This document shows positions 1-8,779 of a stretch of 30,830 nucleotides of DNA, one piece after another. Under the pieces are notes generated by a model. The model worked only from the letters and a program-made list of their open reading frames with translations, was not told the origin of the DNA and did no database searches. A program made the translations under genes and the position numbers. The DNA comes from a virus. The stretch lies in IMG/VR virus record IMGVR_UViG_3300042154_001843, positions 1-30,830 of that record; one strand, written 5' to 3'. Each line of letters starts with the position of its first letter. Within the stretch, counting starts at the first letter, position 1.

Positions 1-2938
1 CTAAGATACCTCTGATATCTTGATATGATGTTGGTCCAATATTTCTAACCACAGAACAGTTCGGGTCTAAGTTAGGGTCAATACATATCTCCTTAATAAA
101 TTCATCTCTAGGACCCAAATCTACTAGTGTGGTTGGGTGAGCTAATGTACCTCTAGCGGAAGCAAATTTATTTGTTAATGGATTATACCAAGATGAACGA
201 TAATAGAAACGTTTATCGGGATTTCCTAATGTACCTGTCTTAAAATAAACTAAATCTTCACAATATGATGTGGCGTAATCACTAATATCTAAATTCTCTT
301 CATCGTCCCATATAATTCTTGATTTGAATGGAAAGAAGTATAATGAACCGGATAACCAGTTATCTAAGAATGAATAGTTCACTAAACCTTCACAGAATAA
401 TTTACCAACTAATTTTCTTCTACAGTATTCATCAATTGCTGCGATATTCGCTTCCCAATTTGTAGTGTTAGCTGCCGGTATAATTCTATATAAACCATTT
501 CTAATTTCAGAATAACCAGACCAAGTTTCACATGTTTTACATTCATTACCTTTTTCTTTGTAGATTACTTGACCGGCCGGATTTTTACCACCACTACAAC
601 TAAAACCTGTTGTTCTAGTGATTGTCTTTAAATCGTCATATTTTTTATTAAATCCATTTACACAATATGTTTCTTTTGCGTAAAATTCATTATATAATGT
701 CATATATTGTCCACACCCCGTAGGTAATGATTCTCCAGTTACAGTTGAAGAACTCGAAAATGATGAATTTAAAGGCATCTGTGTCGTATCGAATAATTCA
801 TATGTTACTCCTTTATTATTACTCAATGGTGAGTTATAATCATAAGTTGTATTGGCAATGAAATAATATGTATTATTATCATATGGGTCTTTTTCTTTAT
901 TGTCATATGGATAGACATAAAAAGGATTACCAAAACCAACACCATTCAATCTAATATAATATTTTGATGAATTTTGTGCAATTTGACTCCATGTTGGTTC
1001 GCCAGGAGCATCTGATGGTTTTGGATATACGTTATTTGGAACGGTTATATATAATTTTTTTATTGTTGCGTCACTATTGTTGATATTACTATCATATGAA
1101 CCCGCATCAATTATTGAAGAATTTAATGTGTCAGGATAAATTGTACCTTTTTTTACTATGGTGTATAATTGTGTTGGGTCGGATACACCAGGAGATGGAA
1201 TAACAACATCTTCACCATTAACATTGTTACATTGTACACAATCAGGATATGGTGTAATACCCAATCTAACGGTTCCAAATCTTTGTAAAGGTTCAACCAC
1301 CAAATCATCAAAAAATTTGAATGGTTGAAAATCTATACTTAACCAAGAAATTCGTAATCTCACCTTATCAATCATAAATTGAAATGGTATTATTAATACC
1401 TGAATAGCGGCTATAAAGACTTGATAAATAATCCTTTCAAATATATTAATTGTTATTGCAAGTAAAATTGCAAAATTAATATTCATCATACCCCAGTTAG
1501 CGGGAGGTGTAACGATTGAACTGTCACAATCATCTTCTTTTTTTGGTGCAATTTCTTTAATACCAAGATATGTATGTGTTCCAAGTCCATTTGAACTGAA
1601 ATAAGAACCCATGAACGATGACAAGGTGTATACCTTATTGTATGTTAATCTAAAGAAATAATCTTTTGGATAAAATGAACCTTCTATGTTACTGAATACA
1701 ACATCATTGGTAGTTGCACCCGTTGGATAATCCTCCCAATTTAATGAGAAGTTATATGACAAACTAGTATCTTCGTTACTATATTCTCTAATGTTAGGAA
1801 CCAAATAAGAACCCATTGAATGTTTACCACCCGTTTGTGTGTTCTTCATTGTTATTCTAAAACGATAACACGCCGAAGTTGGTACACCTTTGTTTGGGTC
1901 ATTGGTAATTTCATTTTCACCAAATTCATTTGTATAAAGATACTCCATGTTCATAGGTAAATTCATAACAAATGAACCGTCCTCATCAATATCTTCTTTT
2001 AAATCAAACTCTTCAAGTATTGGACGATTTTGGGTGTCCATTGCATTTTTAAATCGAATCGCTTCTATTGTTGCCCCACCTGTTACCAATGAACATTTTT
2101 CACCCATTCTATTATCAGCACCACATCCTTTACCCACAGCAACATTTGCCGAATCGGTATAAACTGAACCAATGAAATAAGCCATAGGTTCTATCTTAAT
2201 ACCTAATGATGATAAATCAAAGTCTACTCTTGAGATTCCTAATTCACATAAATCTTGATTACCCCAAAATGGATAAACTGTAAATGACTTATCAAATGAG
2301 ACTATCTGAGGTAAATCGTCAATATCAGACGATGACTTAAATTCGTATGTTGACTTAAAATCATCCACACCAGCACCTTTTCTAATAAAATCATCCGGTC
2401 TAAATGAAAAACAACTAATGTCAGATAAGTCAACATCCACGTGAATGTTTTGCTCACCAACAGGTACACCCCATATCATGAAGTCACCAGCATCGTTTGT
2501 TCTTACTGTGTATTTATAATATTTTTCGTAAACTTCTAATATTTCTTCTCTTGTTAAGATATCTCTTTGGTCAGGAAATGTTCCAGTTGGTGTGTGACCA
2601 CCATGTTGTTTTCTTGCCGGTAATAGATTGTAACGATAGTTATCCTCATTTCTCGTATCTACCGAAGTATATGGATATAATTTAGATATTACGGGGTCTT
2701 CAGCATCTTCAGTTGAAAGTGGGATAAAAATAGAAACTCTTGCATTTGGAATACCCAATCCATTATTTGCAGTAATTCTACCACAAACAACACCATAGTC
2801 AGCACAAAGTGAAGTATATACGTCTTGTTGAGTAAATTTTAATGATAAAATCTCAAGAAAATCGTAATCTTGTTTTAATTCGACAGTAACTAATTGGTCT
2901 TCCCCTATATTGGTAGAGATTCTATGTTTTTGTATCAT
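1..2938 (-). CDS. Large baseplate/tail structural protein in the gp7 position (3' end outside window)
   Basis: The frame is open from an ATG at 2938 to the left edge, giving 979 codons with no stop; an in-frame TAG lies 21 bases upstream, so this ATG is the natural start. It follows the gp6 gene directly, as gene 7 follows gene 6 in T4, and the length suits the roughly 1000-residue gp7, but I see no clear gp7 motif. Residues about 50-170 look like a carboxypeptidase-regulatory/Cna-B-type beta domain (CGRITANNGLGIPNARV, later NDAGDFMIWGVPVGEQ). Residues 487-523 form two hydrophobic stretches broken by Glu-Arg. Two CxxC pairs are at C567/C570 and C800/C803. Function is inferred from position: a wedge or peripheral baseplate component. 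A tail-fibre or host-contact protein is the alternative. Confidence 0.8.
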   Translation of the reverse strand, partial: MIQKHRISTNIGEDQLVTVELKQDYDFLEILSLKFTQQDVYTSLCADYGVVCGRITANNGLGIPNARVSIFIPLSTEDAEDPVISKLYPYTSVDTRNEDNYRYNLLPARKQHGGHTPTGTFPDQRDILTREEILEVYEKYYKYTVRTNDAGDFMIWGVPVGEQNIHVDVDLSDISCFSFRPDDFIRKGAGVDDFKSTYEFKSSSDIDDLPQIVSFDKSFTVYPFWGNQDLCELGISRVDFDLSSLGIKIEPMAYFIGSVYTDSANVAVGKGCGADNRMGEKCSLVTGGATIEAIRFKNAMDTQNRPILEEFDLKEDIDEDGSFVMNLPMNMEYLYTNEFGENEITNDPNKGVPTSACYRFRITMKNTQTGGKHSMGSYLVPNIREYSNEDTSLSYNFSLNWEDYPTGATTNDVVFSNIEGSFYPKDYFFRLTYNKVYTLSSFMGSYFSSNGLGTHTYLGIKEIAPKKEDDCDSSIVTPPANWGMMNINFAILLAITINIFERIIYQVFIAAIQVLIIPFQFMIDKVRLRISWLSIDFQPFKFFDDLVVEPLQRFGTVRLGITPYPDCVQCNNVNGEDVVIPSPGVSDPTQLYTIVKKGTIYPDTLNSSIIDAGSYDSNINNSDATIKKLYITVPNNVYPKPSDAPGEPTWSQIAQNSSKYYIRLNGVGFGNPFYVYPYDNKEKDPYDNNTYYFIANTTYDYNSPLSNNKGVTYELFDTTQMPLNSSFSSSSTVTGESLPTGCGQYMTLYNEFYAKETYCVNGFNKKYDDLKTITRTTGFSCSGGKNPAGQVIYKEKGNECKTCETWSGYSEIRNGLYRIIPAANTTNWEANIAAIDEYCRRKLVGKLFCEGLVNYSFLDNWLSGSLYFFPFKSRIIWDDEENLDISDYATSYCEDLVYFKTGTLGNPDKRFYYRSSWYNPLTNKFASARGTLAHPTTLVDLGPRDEFIKEICIDPNLDPNCSVVRNIGPTSYQDIRGIL

Positions 2939-2943
2939 ACTAT

Positions 2944-2971
2944 AATAAATAGAAAGCTAACGATTTTCTAT
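2944..2971 (-). other. Weak AT-only hairpin between gp6 and the gp7-position gene
   Basis: AATAGAAA and TTTCTATT form an 8-bp inverted repeat around a short loop, ending just upstream of the ATG at 2938. The stem has only one G-C pair, so it is at best a weak structure or leaky terminator. It overlaps the TATTTATT motif described separately. Confidence 0.25.
2945..2951 (-). promoter_or_regulatory. Late-motif near-match upstream of the gp7-position gene
   Basis: The coding strand reads CTATTTATTATAGT immediately before ATG 2938, a near-match to the TATTTATA element found before other structural genes here. It may be a promoter or an A/T-rich translation-initiation leader. Confidence 0.3.
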
Positions 2972-2991
2972 TATTATAAACAAAAAACATT

Positions 2992-4824
2992 TTAATATGT
3001 AGTCGTTCCTAAAGTTTTAGTACGTACTTTTATGTCCACATTAGGGAATCTAATTTGAAAAATTTGATTAGATTTCATATTAATGGTCATATCAAATTGT
3101 TGAATTTCTTTTGTGGACGCAACTTTATATGTTTGAGAAACTTCAGAGAGTGAGTAATCTCCACCCGTTTTACCAAACACACGAATATCTACAATGTTTA
3201 CAACACCGGTAACATTACCAATTTCTCTCATTAAATCACCAACAAATAATGGGTCACCCATCTTACGTTTTTCAATTGCAAAAAATTCAATAACATTTTG
3301 AATTGTGGTTTTAACAATATCTGTTGTGGTTGAATTTTTATCAGTAATCAAATCAATTTCTAATCCTAAGTCTATAACCTCACCACTTTGAATATCAATA
3401 TAGTCATTAATCATTCTATACTCTGAAAGGTAGTTGATGATATTTTCTTTTAATGTATTTGATACCACGTCAGTTAAATTACCATTATCATCATATGATA
3501 ATAATTTCACTCTAACTTTATTATCTTCTTCCATCACATTGACTTTAGCAGGTGCACCAAATGTTCCCGGCATAGATTCAATTAATGATTTGTAGTCATT
3601 TAATGTTACCGCTCTATTTTGTGCTGAGAAATTATAAGCAATCATGTTTCTCAATTCTTCAATTGTTGGTTGGTCAGCACCACCAACTGCCGGTGTTACG
3701 TTACTTACACGTAATGATTGTTCTACTTGTAAATTAATTGTTGATAATGGACCGGTGATATTGAATTCAACATTTTCCACATTTGTAATAACATCAACAC
3801 CTAAATTAGAATCTTTTCCACCACCAATACGGTATCTTACAAACAATGTAGTGTTTGCCTTAGGTATGGTTCCCAATGACATATTATTTAAATACGTTCC
3901 TAAATTAACTTTCATTGAACCATTCATGTAATCGTCAAGATTATCCAATGGGTCAACAGTTCCCGAACCAAATGTTAATGAAAAGTAACTCTCAGGTGTA
4001 AATTCTGTGATAAATTTATTTTTTACCGGAACATATGTTCCTGCTTTAAAATTATCTTTATCTGAAGCCGTTGTTGGGTCAGGTAAAAATATCGTATCTT
4101 CAATTAAACTTTTAACCTCATACCATTTATTGGATGTTGATTCAAATTCTGAACTTGTTGGGTTAGCACCGAAGCTAGTTCCTTCTTTATGAATTACTGA
4201 AGTTACACCTAATATATTTTGTTCAGGTAAATAAATCTTTAAGAATGGTTTTTGGTCTAAAGTTGTAATTACTCTTCTGTAAATTCTTGTAACACCGTTT
4301 ACTACCGCATCTCTTTTTGTAATTGTATATGATATCAATGTATTATTACTATCAAAATTTGGTATCTTTAATCTATTTGGTTCACCTTTACTATTAAAAG
4401 GATTAGAAAAATCAATATCTTCTAATGTTTCAAATATTTGACCTGCACCCGATACTTGAGCACCCGACTTTAAAATACCAAGATATCTTTCATCTTCTTT
4501 ATCACCACGAACCGGTACATTTATTGAGAAATCACATAATGCAACTGATGGTCTATTACCCGGTATCTTAATACCATATGTTTTTGCAATGTGAAATAAC
4601 GATTGTCTTTGTTGTGCAAAATCCAACATAGTTTCTTGCCAAACTCTATCAATATGAAAATGTAAGTTATCAGCAACGGCAGCATTTAAATCCAATAACA
4701 CGGAGAATATTGATGCATCATTAGTATTTTTTACTAAGTCAGGATAATATTCTTTTGTTAAGTTTACTAATTCTTGTCTTAATCCCGCAAAGTCTCTTGT
4801 TGCGTATGAAATCTTTTTTGCCAT
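2992..4824 (-). CDS. 6: Baseplate wedge protein gp6-like (baseplate J family)
   Basis: This 610-residue protein matches the size of T4 gp6 (660) and begins with the pattern usual for the family: a short basic N-terminus, then SYATRDFAGLRQELVNLTK and a region with helical character (DASIFSVLLDLNAAVADNL). The C-terminal half has the baseplate-J type region with RNMIAYNFSAQNRAVTLNDY at about residue 390, typical of gp6/gpJ proteins. gp6 dimers form the inner ring of wedges linking the hub to the periphery of the contractile baseplate. The gene begins one base after the gp25 stop, so the two are very probably translated from one message. Family assignment is strong; the exact gp6 equivalence is inferred from size and neighbours. 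Confidence 0.9.
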   Translation of the reverse strand: MAKKISYATRDFAGLRQELVNLTKEYYPDLVKNTNDASIFSVLLDLNAAVADNLHFHIDRVWQETMLDFAQQRQSLFHIAKTYGIKIPGNRPSVALCDFSINVPVRGDKEDERYLGILKSGAQVSGAGQIFETLEDIDFSNPFNSKGEPNRLKIPNFDSNNTLISYTITKRDAVVNGVTRIYRRVITTLDQKPFLKIYLPEQNILGVTSVIHKEGTSFGANPTSSEFESTSNKWYEVKSLIEDTIFLPDPTTASDKDNFKAGTYVPVKNKFITEFTPESYFSLTFGSGTVDPLDNLDDYMNGSMKVNLGTYLNNMSLGTIPKANTTLFVRYRIGGGKDSNLGVDVITNVENVEFNITGPLSTINLQVEQSLRVSNVTPAVGGADQPTIEELRNMIAYNFSAQNRAVTLNDYKSLIESMPGTFGAPAKVNVMEEDNKVRVKLLSYDDNGNLTDVVSNTLKENIINYLSEYRMINDYIDIQSGEVIDLGLEIDLITDKNSTTTDIVKTTIQNVIEFFAIEKRKMGDPLFVGDLMREIGNVTGVVNIVDIRVFGKTGGDYSLSEVSQTYKVASTKEIQQFDMTINMKSNQIFQIRFPNVDIKVRTKTLGTTTY

Positions 4825-4825
4825 T

Positions 4826-5278
4826 TTAAATGTTGATAATTACAAAATCCGAAGATGTAAATGCTCCGTTATTAACTGTATATTCTATTTTAACCACTGC
4901 AGTATATGGTTTACCCGACCCATCAGATACTCTGAATAATCTTTCATCTTCATCTTGATTAAATGAACGTGTTTCATCAGGGTCATCTTCAGCTGACATA
5001 ACATCCAATCTTGTAATGTCAAGATTTGGAATGTATTTTTTAACCGAGTCTCTAATTTCACCTTCAATTAAACCAAATGTTACCGCATCGTTTTGGTCAA
5101 AGATATATTGATATAGACGGGTACCAAAATCAGGTAAGAAATATCTCGAACCTTTTTTAGTTAATAATAGATGAATAAGGTTTGTTCTAATTTCTCTTTC
5201 AGGTGAATTTGTCATTTTAACAAAACTACCATCACGACTTTCTCTGAAAGGAAATTCTATTCCATATTTTACTGCCAT
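4826..5278 (-). CDS. 25: Baseplate wedge protein gp25-like (GPW/gp25 family)
   Basis: The 150-residue product has the hallmark gp25 pattern: YGIEFPFRES near the N-terminus, then NSPEREIRTNLIHLLLTKKG and RYFLPDFGTRLYQYIFDQ, the usual core, and IEGEIRDSVKKYIPNLDI. gp25 contacts the sheath initiator region and the gp6 core bundle of the wedge, and it is among the most conserved proteins of contractile injection machines. I chose the ATG at 5278 (MAVKYG); the longer frame begins with TTG at 5296 and adds only six residues that overlap an A/T leader. It lies directly after the nrdA terminator and is followed one base later by gp6, so it starts a new structural transcript. Confidence 0.93.
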   Translation of the reverse strand: MAVKYGIEFPFRESRDGSFVKMTNSPEREIRTNLIHLLLTKKGSRYFLPDFGTRLYQYIFDQNDAVTFGLIEGEIRDSVKKYIPNLDITRLDVMSAEDDPDETRSFNQDEDERLFRVSDGSGKPYTAVVKIEYTVNNGAFTSSDFVIINI

Positions 5279-5281
5279 ATC

Positions 5282-5289
5282 TATAAATA
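5282..5289 (-). promoter_or_regulatory. TATTTATA motif upstream of gp25
   Basis: TATTTATA on the coding strand ends three bases before the gp25 ATG and lies after the nrdA terminator. It may be a late promoter, which would make the message nearly leaderless, or a translation-initiation element. Confidence 0.4.
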
Positions 5290-5315
5290 TAAACAATATA
5301 GAAATGGTAATAAAT

Positions 5316-5345
5316 AAAAAAATCCCGACATTCGCCGGGATTTTC
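5316..5345 (-). terminator. Rho-independent terminator after nrdA
   Basis: A 9-bp perfect inverted repeat (AAAATCCCG/CGGGATTTT) with an 8-base loop lies 25 bases after the nrdA stop. On the minus transcript the stem is followed by a run of U. It separates the replication/nucleotide operon from the gp25-gp6 block. Confidence 0.9.
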
Positions 5346-5369
5346 TTTATACTGATGTATTATAATTTA

Positions 5370-7793
5370 TCAAGAACCACATCCTTCACACTCAAATGGT
5401 GAATCCGATGGTCGTTCAATTGTCATCTCAACCTCCGGTGTACTTTCACTAATCAACGAATTGTTAGTTGGTGTTGCGTAAACTTGTGGAGTTTCAACAG
5501 GTTTAACCGTTGATGTGTCAATACCTAATCCTTTCATCGCATCAACAGCCGATGTTGAACGTAGATAGTACATACCCGTTTTTAAACCTAATTTCCATCC
5601 GTGTAAGTGTGCCGCCAATAACTTAGCTTTGTTTACACCACTAATAAATAAATTCATTGATTGAGATTGGTCAATATAAACACTACGATTAGCGGCCATG
5701 TTTAATATTTTCTTTTGTGACATCTCCCATACTGTTTTATAGATTTCTTTCAATTCAGTCGGAACCTCAGGGATGTTTTGGATAGAACCATTTTCCATAA
5801 TGATTTTATTCTTAATCTCCTCATTCCATAAATCATGTTTAAGTAAATCCTTAACTAAGTGTTGGTTAATTACCACAAATTCTCCACCCAATGTTCTTCT
5901 TGCATATAGGTTTGTTGTGAATGGTTCAAAACATTCGTTGTTACCCAAGATTTGTGCGGTAGATGCTGTTGGCATTGGCGCAACTAATAATGAGTTTCTA
6001 ACACCATTGTTAACCACCTCTTTACGTAAGGATTTCCAATCCCAACGACCTGAAGTATCTTCATCAGTTTTACCCCACATTTGATATTGGAATTCACCAC
6101 GTGAAATTGGTGACCCATCAATTGATTCGTATGGACCATGTAGTTTAGCCAAATCTTTTGAAGATGTTAATGCTGCAAAATAGATTGTTTCAAAAATATC
6201 AGTTTGTAATGTGTCAGCTTCGTCCGACTCAAATGGTAATCCTAAAATACAGAACACATCTGCCAAACCTTGAACACCCAAACCAACCGGTCTATGTCTA
6301 AAGTTTGATAACTTTGTCTCCGCAGTTGGATAAAAGTTTAAATCAATTACGTTGTTTAAGTTCTTTACAATTTGGTATGTTGCATCATATAATAATTGAT
6401 GGTCGAATTGTCCATCAACAATGTATTTTGGTAATGCAATTGATGCTAAGTTACAAACCGCTTGTTCAGTTGGTGAACTATACTCAATAATTTCAGTACA
6501 TAGGTTAGAAGACTTAATAGTACCTAAATTCTTTTGATTTGATTTATAGTTCGCAGCGTCTTTGTATAACATATAAGGAACACCGGTCTCAATCTGTGCC
6601 GTTAATATATCATCCATTAACTTTCTTGCCTTAATTGTTTTACGACCTACACCTTGTTGTTCATATGATTCATATAACTCAGTGAATTTCTTTTCTTCCG
6701 GTGTATCATATACATCAGATAAACCCGGTGCTTCATCAGGTGAGAACAACGTCCAATTACCATCCTCTTCTACACGTTTCATAAATAAATCGGGTGTCCA
6801 TAAAGCTAAGAACAAATCACGAGCACGTAATTCTTCCTTACCGTGATTTTTTCTTAATTCAATAAATTCAACAACATCAGCGTGCCATGGTTCCAAGTAT
6901 ACCGCAAATGAACCTTTACGTTTTCCACCTTGGTTAATCCAACGAGCAACTTCGTTATAAGTTTTCATCATTGGTAATAGACCGTCAGATTCTCCACCTG
7001 TTCCCTTAATATAAGAACCTTTAGCACGAACATCGTGTACGTGTAATCCGATACCACCAGCCCACTTAGAAATCTTTGCCACATCACCTAATGTATTAAA
7101 CAATCCATCAATATCATCACCTTTGTTACCAATTAAGAAACAAGAAGACATTTGAGGTCTTGGTGTGCCGGCATTAAACAGCGTTGGCGTCGCATGTGTG
7201 TAATAATGCTTGGATAAATCATCATAGATTCTTAATCCTTCTTCAAGATTAAAGTTACAAATACCTAACGCGACTCTCATATAAAGGTATTGTGGTCTCT
7301 CTACAATTTTTTGTCCAATCTTAATAAGATAAGAACGTTCCAAAGTTTTGATACCGAAATAATCGAAATCAAAATCTCTATCCATAACAATTGCGGAATC
7401 AATCGCTTCTCTGTTTTCTAATACAAACTTATAAAGTTGTGTATCAATTAATGATGATTGTTTTCCTGTTCTTGGCTCAATGAATGAATGTAATTCTTTA
7501 ATACACTGTGAAAACTTTTTTGGTGTTGACTTGTGTAGACTTGATACTTCAATTCTACCAGCCAACTTAGAATAGTCAGGGTGAGTTGTGGTCATTGCAA
7601 CCGCAGTCTCTGCCGCTAACTTATCTAATTCAATTGTTGAAATACCATCATAGATACCTTGTGTTACTTTTAATGTAACATAGGTAGGGTCAATGTATTC
7701 CATATTTAAATCATGACATAAAATACTAATCCGTTTAGTAATCTTGTCATATCTCATTTCCTCAAGGGAACCGTCGCGTTTTTTTACTTTCAT
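5370..7793 (-). CDS. nrdA: Ribonucleoside-diphosphate reductase class I, large (alpha) subunit
   Basis: The 807-residue enzyme reduces ribonucleoside diphosphates to deoxyribonucleotides with the NrdB subunit. Residues 1-90 form an ATP-cone allosteric domain (KRDGSLEEMRYDKIT). Catalytic residues are visible: C218 in SSCFLI, N430-C432-E434 in NLCTEI, C447 in AVCNLAS, and the substrate loop APMPTASTAQILGNNE. The C-terminal redox pair is C802/C805 in CEGCGS. This tail and much of the body resemble the eukaryotic RRM1/Bacteroidota subtype more than E. coli NrdA, whose tail cysteines are spaced differently. The gene begins five bases after nrdB, and a terminator follows. Phage NrdAB supplies dNTPs for replication. 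No insertion, intron or broken motif is seen. Confidence 0.97.
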   Translation of the reverse strand: MKVKKRDGSLEEMRYDKITKRISILCHDLNMEYIDPTYVTLKVTQGIYDGISTIELDKLAAETAVAMTTTHPDYSKLAGRIEVSSLHKSTPKKFSQCIKELHSFIEPRTGKQSSLIDTQLYKFVLENREAIDSAIVMDRDFDFDYFGIKTLERSYLIKIGQKIVERPQYLYMRVALGICNFNLEEGLRIYDDLSKHYYTHATPTLFNAGTPRPQMSSCFLIGNKGDDIDGLFNTLGDVAKISKWAGGIGLHVHDVRAKGSYIKGTGGESDGLLPMMKTYNEVARWINQGGKRKGSFAVYLEPWHADVVEFIELRKNHGKEELRARDLFLALWTPDLFMKRVEEDGNWTLFSPDEAPGLSDVYDTPEEKKFTELYESYEQQGVGRKTIKARKLMDDILTAQIETGVPYMLYKDAANYKSNQKNLGTIKSSNLCTEIIEYSSPTEQAVCNLASIALPKYIVDGQFDHQLLYDATYQIVKNLNNVIDLNFYPTAETKLSNFRHRPVGLGVQGLADVFCILGLPFESDEADTLQTDIFETIYFAALTSSKDLAKLHGPYESIDGSPISRGEFQYQMWGKTDEDTSGRWDWKSLRKEVVNNGVRNSLLVAPMPTASTAQILGNNECFEPFTTNLYARRTLGGEFVVINQHLVKDLLKHDLWNEEIKNKIIMENGSIQNIPEVPTELKEIYKTVWEMSQKKILNMAANRSVYIDQSQSMNLFISGVNKAKLLAAHLHGWKLGLKTGMYYLRSTSAVDAMKGLGIDTSTVKPVETPQVYATPTNNSLISESTPEVEMTIERPSDSPFECEGCGS

Positions 7794-7798
7794 ATTTT

Positions 7799-8776
7799 TT
7801 AAAAATCTAAATCTCCACTAAAAGCATCTTCAATACTTTCGTCACTTTTATTATTCACTCCTGCCTTTTGATATTCCGCAACACGTTTCTCAAAGAAGTT
7901 TGTTTTACCTTGTAATGCGATGTTCTGCATAAAATCGAAAGGATTTTCGGAATTGTAAACCTTTGAACATCCTAATGCCATTAATAATCTATCCGTAACG
8001 AACTCAAGATATTGTGACATTAAATCGGCATTCATACCAATCAAACGAACCGGTAACGCTTCCAAAATAAATTCTTTCTCAATTGCCAATGCACTTACAA
8101 TGATTTCTTTAATCTGAGACTCAGATAATTTATTTTCAATGTGATTGTTGAATAAGTGACAAGCAAAGTCACAATGCATCCCTTCGTCACGAGAAATTAA
8201 CTCATTAGAGAAAGTTAAACCCGGCATTAAACCACGTTTCTTTAACCAGAAGATTGAACAGAATGAACCTGAAAAGAAGATACCTTCAACCGCAGCAAAC
8301 GCAATTAAACGTTCTGTAAATGTTCCATTTTCAATCCATCTTAATGCCCATTCAGCTTTCTTTTTGATTGCCGGAATAGTTTCAATAGCATTGAATAGGT
8401 TTAATTGTTCTGTCTTATCTTTAATGTAAGAATCAATTAACAACGAATATGTTTCACTATGGATATTCTCCATCATGATTTGGAAACCATAAAACATTTT
8501 TGCTTCAGTGTATTGTACTTCATTCACAAAATTTAATGCGATGTTTTCATTAACAATACCATCTGACGCAGCAAAGAATGCTAAGATGTGTTTAACAAAG
8601 TGTTTCTCATCATCATTCAATTTGTTATCCCAATCTTGAATGTCTTGAGCCAAATCGATTTCCTCAGCAGTCCAAAAACATGCTTCTTGTTGTTTATAGT
8701 ATTTCCAAATATCGTTATGTTCGATAGGAAAGAGGACAAACCGTCCTGGGTTGTCTTGTAATATTTTTTCAGTCAT
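7799..8776 (-). CDS. nrdB: Ribonucleoside-diphosphate reductase class I, small (beta) subunit
   Basis: The 325-residue subunit houses the di-iron tyrosyl radical that starts catalysis in NrdA. Ligands and radical site are visible: D72 in AASDG, E103 and H106 in MENIHSE, radical tyrosine Y110, a glutamate in VEGIFFSG, and E/H in [11 protein letters not shown]. The region [17 protein letters not shown] and the motif KTNFFEKRV match the RRM2/Bacteroidota type closely. The acidic-aromatic C-terminus (FSGDLDF) is the segment that docks in the large subunit. It lies between gp41 (three bases) and nrdA (five bases), so all are probably cotranscribed. Y110 and all iron ligands are intact, so the enzyme should be active. 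Confidence 0.97.
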   Translation of the reverse strand: MTEKILQDNPGRFVLFPIEHNDIWKYYKQQEACFWTAEEIDLAQDIQDWDNKLNDDEKHFVKHILAFFAASDGIVNENIALNFVNEVQYTEAKMFYGFQIMMENIHSETYSLLIDSYIKDKTEQLNLFNAIETIPAIKKKAEWALRWIENGTFTERLIAFAAVEGIFFSGSFCSIFWLKKRGLMPGLTFSNELISRDEGMHCDFACHLFNNHIENKLSESQIKEIIVSALAIEKEFILEALPVRLIGMNADLMSQYLEFVTDRLLMALGCSKVYNSENPFDFMQNIALQGKTNFFEKRVAEYQKAGVNNKSDESIEDAFSGDLDF

Positions 8777-8779
8777 AAT

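Noticed and set aside
4885-5067. 60-codon minus-strand frame inside gp25
   Set aside because: It is an alternate frame of a well-recognised gene, with no own start signal and no recognisable content.
5279-5296. TTG start for gp25 at 5296
   Set aside because: The six added residues fall in an A/T leader that includes the TATTTATA motif, and the family begins near MAVKYG.
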